64,000 nt of DNA from an uncultured Spirochaetales bacterium (GTDB lineage: Bacteria > Spirochaetota > Spirochaetia > Sphaerochaetales > Sphaerochaetaceae). A model generated the notes under the pieces. It was not told where the DNA came from, did no database searches, and was given only the letters and a program-made list of their open reading frames with translations. Position 1 is the first letter of the stretch, and every line of letters begins with the position of its first letter. The DNA lies in assembly GCA_949293595.1 (NCBI GenBank), contig CASFDW010000004.1, forward strand, positions 117,209 to 181,208. The letters run 5' to 3'. A program made the translations under genes and the position numbers. Positions 41,299 to 50,000 of this stretch are shown here, piece by piece.

Positions 41299-43686
41299 AT
41301 GTACCAGGTATTGAAGAGAGACGGCGCAGTTGTGGATTTCAACATTTCCAAGATCGCAACCGCCATCACAAAAGCGTTCAAGGCTTCGGACACCCAGTAT
41401 AACGAGGATGTCATCGATTTCATCGCCTTGAAGGTTACCGCCAATTTCTCAAGGAAGATCAAGGACGGCAAGATAAGCGTGGAGGACATCCAGGATTCAG
41501 TCGAGGAGGTCCTCGGACAGGCCGGCTACGGCGAGGTCGCCAAGACATACATCCTTTACAGGAAGCAGAGGGAGAAGATCAGGAACATGCGTTCCACGAT
41601 CCTCGACTACAAGAACGTGGTCGACAACTATCTCAAGCTCAACGACTGGAGGGTGAAGGAAAACTCCACCGTCACGTATTCCGTCGGAGGGCTCATCCTT
41701 TCCAACAGCGGGGCCATAACGGCCAACTACTGGCTCAGCGAGGTCTACGACCAGGAGATAGCGAACGCCCACCGCAACTGCGACATACATTTGCACGATC
41801 TTTCGATGCTCACCGGCTACTGTGCGGGATGGTCCATCAAGCAGCTCATACAGGAAGGTCTCGGCGGAATCCCCGGAAAGATAACATCCTCGCCGGCAAG
41901 CCATCTTTCCACGCTCTGCAACCAGATGGTCAATTTTCTTGGCATCCTACAGAACGAATGGGCGGGAGCGCAGGCCTTCAGCTCGTTCGACACCTATCTG
42001 GCTCCCTTCGTGAGGGTCGACAACCTTTCATACCGCGAGGTCAAGAAGTGCATCGAGTCCTTCATCTACGGCGTCAACACCCCGTCGAGGTGGGGTACCC
42101 AGGCTCCGTTCTCGAACATCACGCTCGACTGGGTTTGCCCGGCGGACCTCAAGGATGTCCGTGCGATAGTCGGCGGGAAGGAGGTGGATTTCACCTACGG
42201 CGAGTGCCAGAAGGAGATGGATCTCGTCAACAAGGCGTTCATCGAGATCATGATCGAGGGGGACGCGAACGGACGCGGATTCCAGTATCCGATCCCGACA
42301 TATTCGATCACGAAGGATTTCGACTGGTCCGAGACCGAGAACAACAAGCTTCTCTTCGAGATGACCGCCAAGTACGGTACCCCGTATTTCTCCAATTACA
42401 TCAATTCCGACATGAGTCCCAACGATGTCAGGAGCATGTGCTGCCGCCTCCGCCTCGATCTCAGGGAGCTGAGGAAGAAGACCGGCGGATATTTCGGCTC
42501 CGGGGAGAGCACCGGAAGCATCGGAGTTGTCACCATCAACCTTCCGAGGCTCGGATATCTTGCGAAGGACGAGAAGGATTTCTACGAGAGGCTGGATCAT
42601 GTGATGGACATTTCCGCCCGCAGCCTGAAGCGTAAGAGGGAGGTCATCACCAAGCTTCTCGAGGAAGGGCTCTATCCGTACACGAAGAGGTATCTGGGAA
42701 GCTTCAGCAACCATTTCTCCACGATCGGGCTTGTAGGAATGAACGAATGCACGCTCAACGCCAAATGGCTCTCCTGCGACCTCACGGACAAGAAGGCCCA
42801 GGATTTCGCGGTTGATGTGCTCAACCACATGAGGAACAGGCTCTCCGATTACCAGGAGCTCTACGGGGATCTCTACAACCTCGAGGCAACCCCGGCCGAG
42901 AGCACCTCGTACCGCTTCGCAAAGCATGATGTGGAGCAGTTCCCGGACATCATCACCGCCAGCAGCAACGGAGATGCGCCGTACTATACCAATTCCTCGC
43001 ATCTTCCGGTGGGATACACCGACGACATCTTCAGCGCGCTCGACGTGCAGGACCGCCTCCAGACGCTCTATACCTCCGGAACGGTGTTCCATGCCTTCCT
43101 CGGTGAGAAGCTTCCCGACTGGAAGAGCGCGGCCAAGCTGGTGAAGAAGATCGCGGAGAACTATGAGCTGCCGTATTATACGATCAGTCCGACCTACAGC
43201 GTATGCGTGGACCACGGATACATCTCCGGAGAGGTGTACAGGTGTCCGAAGTGCGGAAAGGCCACAGAGGTCTATTCCAGGATCACCGGATACTACCGTC
43301 CCGTGCAGAACTGGAACACCGGCAAGAGCGAGGAGTTCAAGGAGAGGAAGACATACAATATCGGTACCAGCGTGCTCACGCATGAGGGTGTTGTCATCCA
43401 TCATGAGTCGGGCTGCGCCTGCGGCGGCCATGAGCCGGAGACCGCGCACATCCAGGGCAAGGTGATGCTCTTCACCACCAAGACATGCCCCAACTGCAAG
43501 GCCGCCAAGGCCGAGCTTGAGAAGGCCGGGGTATCCTACATCCTGGTTGATGCGGAGGAGAATCCGGAGCTTGCCGTCAAGTATGGCATAATGCAGGCTC
43601 CGACCCTCGTCATCGACAACGGCGTGAAAGCCGAAGTGCTCACAGGGGTCTCCAAGATCAAAGCCTATACAAGCAAGGCTGTTTGA
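41299..43686 (+). CDS. nrdD: class III (anaerobic) ribonucleoside-triphosphate reductase with fused C-terminal redoxin domain
   Basis: 795 aa. An N-terminal ATP cone (YQVLKRDGAVVDFNISKIATAI) is followed by the ten-stranded NrdD barrel. The zinc site includes CPKCG, and the glycyl radical Gly664 lies in YSRITGYYRP. Beyond it is an extra domain of about 75 residues with CPNC (Cys730, Cys733), followed by MQAPTLVIDNG, a glutaredoxin/NrdH/thioredoxin-like fold with cis-Pro. This is about 100 residues longer than ordinary NrdD. It reduces NTPs to dNTPs without oxygen; the fused redoxin probably re-reduces the active-site disulfide instead of formate. It has its own NrdR-controlled promoter and is activated by NrdG. 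Confidence 0.93.
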   Translation: MYQVLKRDGAVVDFNISKIATAITKAFKASDTQYNEDVIDFIALKVTANFSRKIKDGKISVEDIQDSVEEVLGQAGYGEVAKTYILYRKQREKIRNMRSTILDYKNVVDNYLKLNDWRVKENSTVTYSVGGLILSNSGAITANYWLSEVYDQEIANAHRNCDIHLHDLSMLTGYCAGWSIKQLIQEGLGGIPGKITSSPASHLSTLCNQMVNFLGILQNEWAGAQAFSSFDTYLAPFVRVDNLSYREVKKCIESFIYGVNTPSRWGTQAPFSNITLDWVCPADLKDVRAIVGGKEVDFTYGECQKEMDLVNKAFIEIMIEGDANGRGFQYPIPTYSITKDFDWSETENNKLLFEMTAKYGTPYFSNYINSDMSPNDVRSMCCRLRLDLRELRKKTGGYFGSGESTGSIGVVTINLPRLGYLAKDEKDFYERLDHVMDISARSLKRKREVITKLLEEGLYPYTKRYLGSFSNHFSTIGLVGMNECTLNAKWLSCDLTDKKAQDFAVDVLNHMRNRLSDYQELYGDLYNLEATPAESTSYRFAKHDVEQFPDIITASSNGDAPYYTNSSHLPVGYTDDIFSALDVQDRLQTLYTSGTVFHAFLGEKLPDWKSAAKLVKKIAENYELPYYTISPTYSVCVDHGYISGEVYRCPKCGKATEVYSRITGYYRPVQNWNTGKSEEFKERKTYNIGTSVLTHEGVVIHHESGCACGGHEPETAHIQGKVMLFTTKTCPNCKAAKAELEKAGVSYILVDAEENPELAVKYGIMQAPTLVIDNGVKAEVLTGVSKIKAYTSKAV

Positions 43687-43705
43687 AAAACTGTCCGATC
43701 TTTCT

Positions 43706-43731
43706 ACCGCACGGGTTCCGTGCGGTTTTTT
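43706..43731 (+). terminator. intrinsic terminator of nrdD
   Basis: ACCGCACGG (43706-43714), 3-nt loop, CCGTGCGGT (43718-43726), then a run of T to 43731. Confidence 0.92.
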
Positions 43732-43756
43732 ATTTCAAGGATGTCATGATACGAGC

Positions 43757-43785
43757 TTGAACAACGTTTCCTCCGTTCTTAAAAT
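43757..43785 (+). promoter_or_regulatory. promoter of the EamA-ABC operon (predicted leaderless)
   Basis: TTGAAC (43757-43762), 17-bp spacer, TAAAAT (43780-43785), then 8 nt to the ATG at 43794 without a ribosome site. Confidence 0.66.
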
Positions 43786-43793
43786 ATCCGGGT

Positions 43794-44699
43794 ATGAAGT
43801 CCGGATTGTCTGCCGCGTCGCTCGCATTGCTGGCCGCGGCCCTGTATGCGTTGAACACACCTTTGTCGAAGCTTTTGCTTGGGTCTGTGGGGAAATTCAT
43901 GATGGCGTCCCTGCTTTATCTCGGGGCGGGCATCGGCATGGCGGCCCTTCTCGCCTTCGAGCATGGGATCGGAATCAGGGAGGGCAGGGGGTGGCTTTCC
44001 AGGGAGGATCTCCTCTTCACCGTCATGATGGTCCTGCTTGACATCGCGGCGCCCGTCCTGCTGATGTTCGGGATTGCAAGGACCGATGCCTCCAACGTGT
44101 CGCTCCTGAACAATTTCGAGATCGTCGCCACAACGATCGTCGCCATGTTCGCCTTCAAGGAGCCTGTTTCCACCAGGCTGTGGGTTGCCGTCGTTCTGGC
44201 CACAGTCTCGTCCGCAATCCTTGCCTGCTCCGGCAGCGGTACCTTCTCGTTCAACACAGGTTCGCTGTTCGTCCTTGCCGCGACAATCTGCTGGGGCTTC
44301 GAGAACAACTGCACGAGGATGCTCAGTCATAAGAGCTCCAAGGAGATCGTCATGGTCAAGGGCTGTTTCTCGGGTCTGGGAAGCTTCCTGCTCGCCATCC
44401 TTGCAGGCGAAGGGATCCCGGGGGTAAAGACGGTTTTTGCCGTGATGCTTCTGGGCTTCGTATCCTACGGGCTCAGCATAAACCTGTACATAAAGGCGCA
44501 GAGCCGCCTCGGGGCGGCGAAGACAAGCGCCTTCTATTCCATAGCCCCGTTCATAGGCGCTGCCCTGGGCTTGTTGATTCTGGACGAGCATCTGTCGCCA
44601 CGGTTCTGTTTTGCATTGGCTGTGATGGCCGTTGCCACCGTGTTCATGGTCTGGGACACGCTCGCCTCCGGGGATCTTGATTCAGGAGGAAAACGATGA
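43794..44699 (+). CDS. EamA/DMT-family membrane transporter
   Basis: 301 aa, ten hydrophobic segments in two EamA repeats. The repeat 1 start ALLAAALYALNTPLSKLLL and repeat 2 ICWGFENNCTR with LGAAKTSAFYSIAPFIGAALG are typical. It is a metabolite or amino-acid exporter of unknown substrate. A leaderless start is predicted. An ATGA overlap links it to the next gene. Confidence 0.9.
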   Translation: MKSGLSAASLALLAAALYALNTPLSKLLLGSVGKFMMASLLYLGAGIGMAALLAFEHGIGIREGRGWLSREDLLFTVMMVLLDIAAPVLLMFGIARTDASNVSLLNNFEIVATTIVAMFAFKEPVSTRLWVAVVLATVSSAILACSGSGTFSFNTGSLFVLAATICWGFENNCTRMLSHKSSKEIVMVKGCFSGLGSFLLAILAGEGIPGVKTVFAVMLLGFVSYGLSINLYIKAQSRLGAAKTSAFYSIAPFIGAALGLLILDEHLSPRFCFALAVMAVATVFMVWDTLASGDLDSGGKR

Positions 44700-45007
44700 G
44701 GAAGGTAAGGATCACAGTCAGGAAGGTCGTCGTGCACGAGGACCTTGTGAGGCAGTACGAGAATCCCTTGGACCATGCATGTACGATGGAGGAGGGCATG
44801 GTGTTCGTTGCAAACGGCTGGAACATGCCGGACGGCTTCTGTCCGTCGGCCTGGGAGAGCCTTTCTCCGTTCGTCTTCGCGCTATGCCACGGAGCGACGG
44901 ACCTCTTCGAAGGCTGGATGAAGGACAAACGTTCCGCGATGGTCTCCTGCAACGACGGGTTCCGCCCTGTCAGCTTCCTTCTCGAGGCGGAGGCCGATGA
45001 TGCCTGA
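44696..45007 (+). CDS. TIGR04076 family protein
   Basis: 103 aa. The pattern RKVRITVRKVVVHEDL at the start, GWNMPDGFCPSAWESL in mid-protein and SCNDGFRPVSFLLE at the end match the small uncharacterised TIGR04076 family, with conserved cysteines at CTMEEG, FCPSAW, LCHG and SCNDG. Function unknown; the cysteines suggest metal or redox chemistry. It overlaps both neighbours. Confidence 0.8.
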   Translation: MRKVRITVRKVVVHEDLVRQYENPLDHACTMEEGMVFVANGWNMPDGFCPSAWESLSPFVFALCHGATDLFEGWMKDKRSAMVSCNDGFRPVSFLLEAEADDA

Positions 45008-45749
45008 CAACAAGGTCTGCTTCGATGCCCCGCGCCTCAGGGTCGAAAATCTTTCATATTCGTATGTAAGCGGGAAAAAGGCCGTGGAAAACATCTTTCT
45101 TGATATTTCCGGAGGGGAGGTGTTCGGACTGCTTGGGGCGAACGGCGCGGGCAAGACGACCACGATGAAACTTGTCTCCGGCATCCTGGGCCTGCAGGAG
45201 GGGACTGTAATGTCGTGCGGTATCGGGCTGGGGGATGATCCTGTGGGCTACAAGAAGCTGATCGCCTATGTGCCCGACGAACCAGTGTTCTATGATAACA
45301 TGAGCGTCGGGGGACATCTGGATTTCATCTGCAACATTTTCTCGATCGGCATTGAGGAAAGGAAAAGAAACATAGCCATGCTGTCCGGGAAGCTGGGGCT
45401 TTCGGATCTGATGGGAAAAAGGATATCGGTGCTGAGCCGCGGCATGAGGCAGAAGCTTTCACTCCTCACGGCCTTGGTGCATGATCCGGAGCTTCTCATA
45501 CTGGACGAGCCTCTCACCGCGCTGGATCCTCTTTCATCCGATCAGGTGAAGGCTCTCATCCGGTCCTTCGCGGATTCCGGCGGCGCCGTGCTGCTTTCGA
45601 CGCACATGCTCGAGGCCGCGGAACAGCTATGCTCGAGAATCGGAATCATCTCATCAGGAAGGCTTCTTGACGTTGCCTCTGCCGACGAGCTGGCGGAACG
45701 GGGGAGTCTGAAGGAATATTTCCTTTCGGTGGCATATGATGGTGTTTGA
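44997..45749 (+). CDS. ABC transporter ATP-binding protein (exporter type)
   Basis: 250 aa, single NBD. Walker A GANGAGKTT, signature VLSRGMRQKLSLLTAL and Walker B LLILDEPLTALDP are intact; H-loop STHML follows. This is the CcmA/NatA type that pairs with a separate membrane protein, here the next gene, overlapping by 14 bp. Two tandem ATG codons (44997, 45000) are possible starts. Confidence 0.9.
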   Translation: MMPDNKVCFDAPRLRVENLSYSYVSGKKAVENIFLDISGGEVFGLLGANGAGKTTTMKLVSGILGLQEGTVMSCGIGLGDDPVGYKKLIAYVPDEPVFYDNMSVGGHLDFICNIFSIGIEERKRNIAMLSGKLGLSDLMGKRISVLSRGMRQKLSLLTALVHDPELLILDEPLTALDPLSSDQVKALIRSFADSGGAVLLSTHMLEAAEQLCSRIGIISSGRLLDVASADELAERGSLKEYFLSVAYDGV

Positions 45750-47118
45750 GCTCCTAAGGGCGCATTACAGGAACTGCGGCGGTTTTTTCTCCTTTCTCAG
45801 GCCTTCCGGGGACGGATGGCTCTCCAAGACAGCTGGTGTGCTGTTCTCAGTCTACACTCTGGTCCTGCTGTTTTTCGCATTCCTTTCCCTGTTTTCCATC
45901 TCCGTTTTCCCCGAAAGCCTCTTCCTTCCGCTTTACCTTCTGACTGCCGCGCTTGCGGTTTTCTTCACTTCGGCCCCGTTAGCGTACGGCCTTTTCCACA
46001 TGGGGCGGGAAATCTCGATGCTGAAAAGCCTCCCGATAAGGATCGTTGTGCTCTTCTCCTCCAGGCTCTCAGAGATGATGATTGATTCGTTCCTTCCCTC
46101 TGTTGCGGTCTTTCTGCCACTTGTTATGAATACGGGATGGCCTGTAGGCTTTCCCCTCTTTCTTCTCTTTTGGCTTTCAACATCCCTTCTTTCCTCGCTC
46201 TTTGCAATATCAGCAGGTAAAAAGCTCTTTATAGGCGTTGTGTCTTCCGATGCCGTCCTGCTTGCCTCATTCTTTTTGTATATTGCGCTTACAGAACACG
46301 ATGGGCCGGGAGTAGGGGACGTGGACGGGATGTCTTTCGCAACCGTATCGTGCGCGCTTCTTTCTACGGTTCTTTTCCTGCTCTCGTACAATGCGTTCTG
46401 CAATGTGTCAAACGATGTGGAGGGCGGTGGATCGAAGGTATACAGGCCCAGAAGCGCAGGGATGCTCAAGGCTCTATTTCTGCATCAGATCCACGGCCTT
46501 GCCTCGAATGGGGTTCTGCTTTTAAAGGTCGTGGTCGGCATGGTGCTCCCACCTCTGCTGCTTCTTGCCGTAGCAATCATGGGCGGAAAAATGGACGGGA
46601 CGATTGCCGTGTTCGCCCTTTCCCTCGTCTGCTCGCAGTCGTCGCTCTCGTCTACATCCTATTCGCGCGACCATGTGTATTCGGATCTCCTCGCAGCACT
46701 TCCAATCCCGCGGACGGCGGACCTTTTCTCACGCCTGCTCATCCATTTTGCATTCCTTTTGCCGTCATGCGCTGCCGGAACTTTCGTAATCTTAGAATTC
46801 TACGGAAGAGGACCGATTTTTTCGGCTGCGGCTGTTTTTTATCCCTTGGCCCACGGCCTCGCCTCCGCCCTGTTCTCGCTCGGAGCCGATTTCAGGCGTT
46901 CAGAAAGAATGGAAGTACAGGGATGCAGAATGGAAGGCGAGGCCGTAGCTCCGACATTCATCCCGTTCCTTCTTTCCTTGCTGCTCATGTTTTTTTCCAT
47001 TTCAATGTCGACAGCACTCGGCTTCGTGGAAAAACTTTTGCTGCCATCCTGCCTTATCATGGAAACTGTTGCAGACATTCTGATTTCTTTTAAAGTTGTG
47101 GGAATGCTTCGCAACTGA
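45736..47118 (+). CDS. ABC transporter membrane protein (putative permease)
   Basis: 460 aa, about twelve hydrophobic segments and no soluble domain. The sequence is poorly conserved, as usual for ABC-2-like permeases that follow NatA-type ATPases. The 14-bp overlap with the ATPase gene supports the pairing. Start is ATG 45736 or 45739; the ribosome site is weak (translational coupling is likely). Substrate unknown; antibiotic, peptide or lipid export is possible. Confidence 0.75.
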   Translation: MMVFELLRAHYRNCGGFFSFLRPSGDGWLSKTAGVLFSVYTLVLLFFAFLSLFSISVFPESLFLPLYLLTAALAVFFTSAPLAYGLFHMGREISMLKSLPIRIVVLFSSRLSEMMIDSFLPSVAVFLPLVMNTGWPVGFPLFLLFWLSTSLLSSLFAISAGKKLFIGVVSSDAVLLASFFLYIALTEHDGPGVGDVDGMSFATVSCALLSTVLFLLSYNAFCNVSNDVEGGGSKVYRPRSAGMLKALFLHQIHGLASNGVLLLKVVVGMVLPPLLLLAVAIMGGKMDGTIAVFALSLVCSQSSLSSTSYSRDHVYSDLLAALPIPRTADLFSRLLIHFAFLLPSCAAGTFVILEFYGRGPIFSAAAVFYPLAHGLASALFSLGADFRRSERMEVQGCRMEGEAVAPTFIPFLLSLLLMFFSISMSTALGFVEKLLLPSCLIMETVADILISFKVVGMLRN

Positions 47119-47134
47119 TTTTGCTTAACCCGTT

Positions 47135-48109
47135 TCAATTCTTTCTCATCATGTTCTTCCATTCGGCAGGGGCAAGCTTCTCCTGCCTGTTGAAAACTTT
47201 GATGAAATAGTTTGTGTAATTGTATCCGCAGGCGGTTGCAATGTCCTTTATTTTCATGTTTGTCGTCATAAGCAGTCTTTTTGCATGGTCTATGCGCTCT
47301 CTTGTCAGGTACGAAGAGAAATTCTCACCCGTTTCCTTTTTGAAAATCATGCTCAGATACTGGGTGCTGTATCCCAATTCGGCTGAGACTGTATCGAGAC
47401 CAAACATGACGCTGGCAAAGTTTTTCTTTATAAGGCTCTTGATTTTCTCAACGATTGAAAGGTCGTTGTCCTGCACGAACGCCTCCTCGGAGATTCTTTT
47501 CAGAACATCAATCTGTTCTTCTTTTTTACAGTCCGAATTGAATTTCTCCAAAAAGTAGCTTCCTTCTATTGTTGTCCCGTAGGATTCGAAAAGCCTCCGA
47601 TACTCGCCCAGTGAGGACAGGAAACTCCTCTTGTCCTTGTTCGAATAGGAGCATGCCAGCCTCTGGATGACTTCGGAAAGGTTTAAGGCAAGCTTCTCGT
47701 CGTTCATTTTGTACGCATCGGCGAGCTCAAGGCCCATGTATCTGCGCTTTTCCTCTTTTTCCAGCAGTTCCCTGATCTGCGCGTATTTTATCGGTTTCGG
47801 AATGTAATCCACGACCCCAAGCTGCAATGCGGACCTGACAAGCTCGAAATCCGTAAAGCTGGAAAGTATGTATATCCTGAATTTGTCCGAGTAGGATTTT
47901 CTGATCTCCTCGATTGCCTCGAGGCCGGACAGATTCGGCATCTTTATATCGGTTATTATGAGGTCAGGTGTGTCGGAAGCGCATTTCTCGATAAGCTCGT
48001 TCCCATCGCAGACAAATTCGAACGAGACATAAGGTGAGCCGTATTGGTTTATATGATGGGAAAAAATCGTACAGACAAGAGATTCATCATCAGCAATCAA
48101 GATTTTCAT
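47135..48109 (-). CDS. response regulator with AraC-type DNA-binding domain (YesN-like)
   Basis: 324 aa. Receiver domain 1-120 with Asp54 in LIITDIKMPN as phosphate acceptor. A linker of about 100 residues follows, then two helix-turn-helices of the AraC family (225-324: LGYSTQYLSMIFKKETGENFSSYLTRERI and IATACGYNYTNYFIKVFNRQ). It overlaps the histidine-kinase gene by 4 bp. YesN-type regulators usually activate an adjacent sugar ABC importer, here the divergent 50001-54441 genes. Confidence 0.93.
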   Translation of the reverse strand: MKILIADDESLVCTIFSHHINQYGSPYVSFEFVCDGNELIEKCASDTPDLIITDIKMPNLSGLEAIEEIRKSYSDKFRIYILSSFTDFELVRSALQLGVVDYIPKPIKYAQIRELLEKEEKRRYMGLELADAYKMNDEKLALNLSEVIQRLACSYSNKDKRSFLSSLGEYRRLFESYGTTIEGSYFLEKFNSDCKKEEQIDVLKRISEEAFVQDNDLSIVEKIKSLIKKNFASVMFGLDTVSAELGYSTQYLSMIFKKETGENFSSYLTRERIDHAKRLLMTTNMKIKDIATACGYNYTNYFIKVFNRQEKLAPAEWKNMMRKN

Positions 48110-49821
48110 TTCAATGTCCCCATGAATGTGATTATTACGGTGCAGCCTTCCCCGGGGGTGCTGTCTATATTTACGGTGCTTTCGGAATAGAAGAGTTTAA
48201 GGCGTTTTATGCAGTTTGAAATACCTATTGAGGAATAGATGTCTATGGCGTTCTTATCAAAACCTATTCCGTTGTCTTTTATGGAGACTACTGTCAAACC
48301 GTTTTCCTTGGATGCCCTTATTAAGATTTTGCATGGCTTCTTCGATGGTTCCATTCCATGAATTATCGAGTTCTCTACAAACGGTTGGAACAGGAGCTTG
48401 GGGATGCTTATTTGCCCGATGTCGTCCGGAACGTCTATTGTATAGCTCAATCTGTTCTCAAAACGGCTCTTTTGCAGAACAAGATAATCGTTGATGAACT
48501 TTATCTCTTCATCCATCGTCCAGGACAAGTCGGATTTCAGCACGTTCCTGAGCAGATCGGAAAGACACATTATATTTTTTTCAAGCTGTTCGTATCGGCC
48601 TTGATATAACAGACCTATCATAGTGTTGAGTGTATTGAAAAGGAAATGTGGCTGTATCTGTTTGAGCAACGCCTTATATTCGGCTTCCTGCCGGGCTATC
48701 TGGGCAAGATAAGTTCTCTCTATCATTATCTCAAGCTGTTCTGTCATCTCATTAAGGCTGTTTCCCAACTCCTCAAGCTCCCATTGTTGCTTATGCTCAT
48801 AACGGACGGAGAAATCTCCGACCTCCACATGGCTCAAAAGATTCTTCATGCTGGAAATCGGGCCTGTTATCCTGTTTGAGAATCTTCTGTTCAGATAGAT
48901 TGCCGTAAACAGGGCGATAAGGTATAAAACCACTCCGATCGAATAGATCTTGATCGAATTAATGATTATGGCCCTGTTGTCCAAAAGCACATTGAGCGTA
49001 TAGGGGGTTCCTTCTATCTTTTGAGAGAAATGTCTTACCTCGAAGTTGTTTATCTTTGGTATTTTACCATCAACAATTGAAATTAGGTTCTCCATCCTGC
49101 TGTTCGTTGCCTCGTGGAATATGAGATTATCGTCCTCATCTGCAACATATATGGCACTTGGAACGTGGAACTCCTCCAGATGCAGGTATGTGTTCATCAT
49201 TGAAGGGAGGAAATCGAGCTTTATCACCGCATAGGGTTCGGTCGATATGTAATTGCGGATTGTTGTGACAATCGAAGCAACCCTTTCATCCGTTCCTGAA
49301 TCGAAATACTTTGGAACATGAGGAGGAACGAATATTATCTGTCCGTTGTTTTCCATCGCGTCCCGATACCATTCCTCATTTGTCCAATCATAACCTGGCA
49401 AAGGGTCTGCGAATACATAGTTCGAACTGAAATAAATCGTATCCTTCTCAGTCACTATCAATGCGCTGTGGAAATCATTTCCTGTGTATCTTATCGACGA
49501 TATGAGATTTCCCATGAGGATGTCGAATTCGGTTTTGTCGACATATTCAACCGTACCCTTTTTCCTGATATCCTTTATTTTGTTGACGGTTTCGGAAGAA
49601 AAGCTTGGCAGGATGATGATTTGCTTGAGCTGGTTAATGTAGAGCCCGGCCTCTCGTGCCAGACTCTTTATATAACTGTCGGCGATGATATTGATATCCT
49701 TTTTATAATATTCAAGAAGAATTCCAGAACTGAGTATGACGATAAGAAAAAACGGTATCAATGTGCTTAGGAGGAAGTAACGCATCAGACGGCGTGAGAG
49801 ATTGTTCTTTTTCTTTGTCAT
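48106..49821 (-). CDS. sensor histidine kinase, YesM/LytS-type
   Basis: 571 aa. TM1 at 13-36, an extracytoplasmic sensing region of about 250 residues, TM2 at about 289-311, HAMP 312-366, the His_kinase block with His392 in QIQPHFLFNTLNT, and a C-terminal ATPase domain ending with SIKDNGIGFD and PGEGCTVIITF. It should sense an external ligand, probably a carbohydrate, and phosphorylate the 47135-48109 regulator. No Shine-Dalgarno is evident before ATG 49821. Confidence 0.93.
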   Translation of the reverse strand: MTKKKNNLSRRLMRYFLLSTLIPFFLIVILSSGILLEYYKKDINIIADSYIKSLAREAGLYINQLKQIIILPSFSSETVNKIKDIRKKGTVEYVDKTEFDILMGNLISSIRYTGNDFHSALIVTEKDTIYFSSNYVFADPLPGYDWTNEEWYRDAMENNGQIIFVPPHVPKYFDSGTDERVASIVTTIRNYISTEPYAVIKLDFLPSMMNTYLHLEEFHVPSAIYVADEDDNLIFHEATNSRMENLISIVDGKIPKINNFEVRHFSQKIEGTPYTLNVLLDNRAIIINSIKIYSIGVVLYLIALFTAIYLNRRFSNRITGPISSMKNLLSHVEVGDFSVRYEHKQQWELEELGNSLNEMTEQLEIMIERTYLAQIARQEAEYKALLKQIQPHFLFNTLNTMIGLLYQGRYEQLEKNIMCLSDLLRNVLKSDLSWTMDEEIKFINDYLVLQKSRFENRLSYTIDVPDDIGQISIPKLLFQPFVENSIIHGMEPSKKPCKILIRASKENGLTVVSIKDNGIGFDKNAIDIYSSIGISNCIKRLKLFYSESTVNIDSTPGEGCTVIITFMGTLK

Positions 49822-50000
49822 GCTTACAGGCTAGCACAAAGATTTGCAAACTTAAATACGAATAATTTCATGAATTATAATATATTGTTATTTTTCCTCA
49901 AATGGCGATCATGCATATTAAAATCTTTTCATCGATTAATAAATAAGTATCATTTCATTATTTTTTTTCTCCCGTATCCTAAAAAAAAGGAGCGAACGGA
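49822..50000. promoter_or_regulatory. AT-rich divergent control region between the two-component and 2H/sugar-ABC genes
   Basis: 179 bp of very AT-rich DNA separating two divergent operons. It must hold both promoters and probably the binding sites of the AraC-type regulator. I see a TATCCT at 49974-49979 and AAAAAAAAGGAG just before the ATG at 50001, but no repeat clear enough to name as the operator. Confidence 0.45.

Noticed and set aside
42028-43449. 473-codon open frame opposite nrdD, and a similar one opposite lysA (38755-39921)
   Set aside because: Both follow codon bias of the real genes on the other strand; composition is Arg/Leu/Val/Glu-heavy with no domain.
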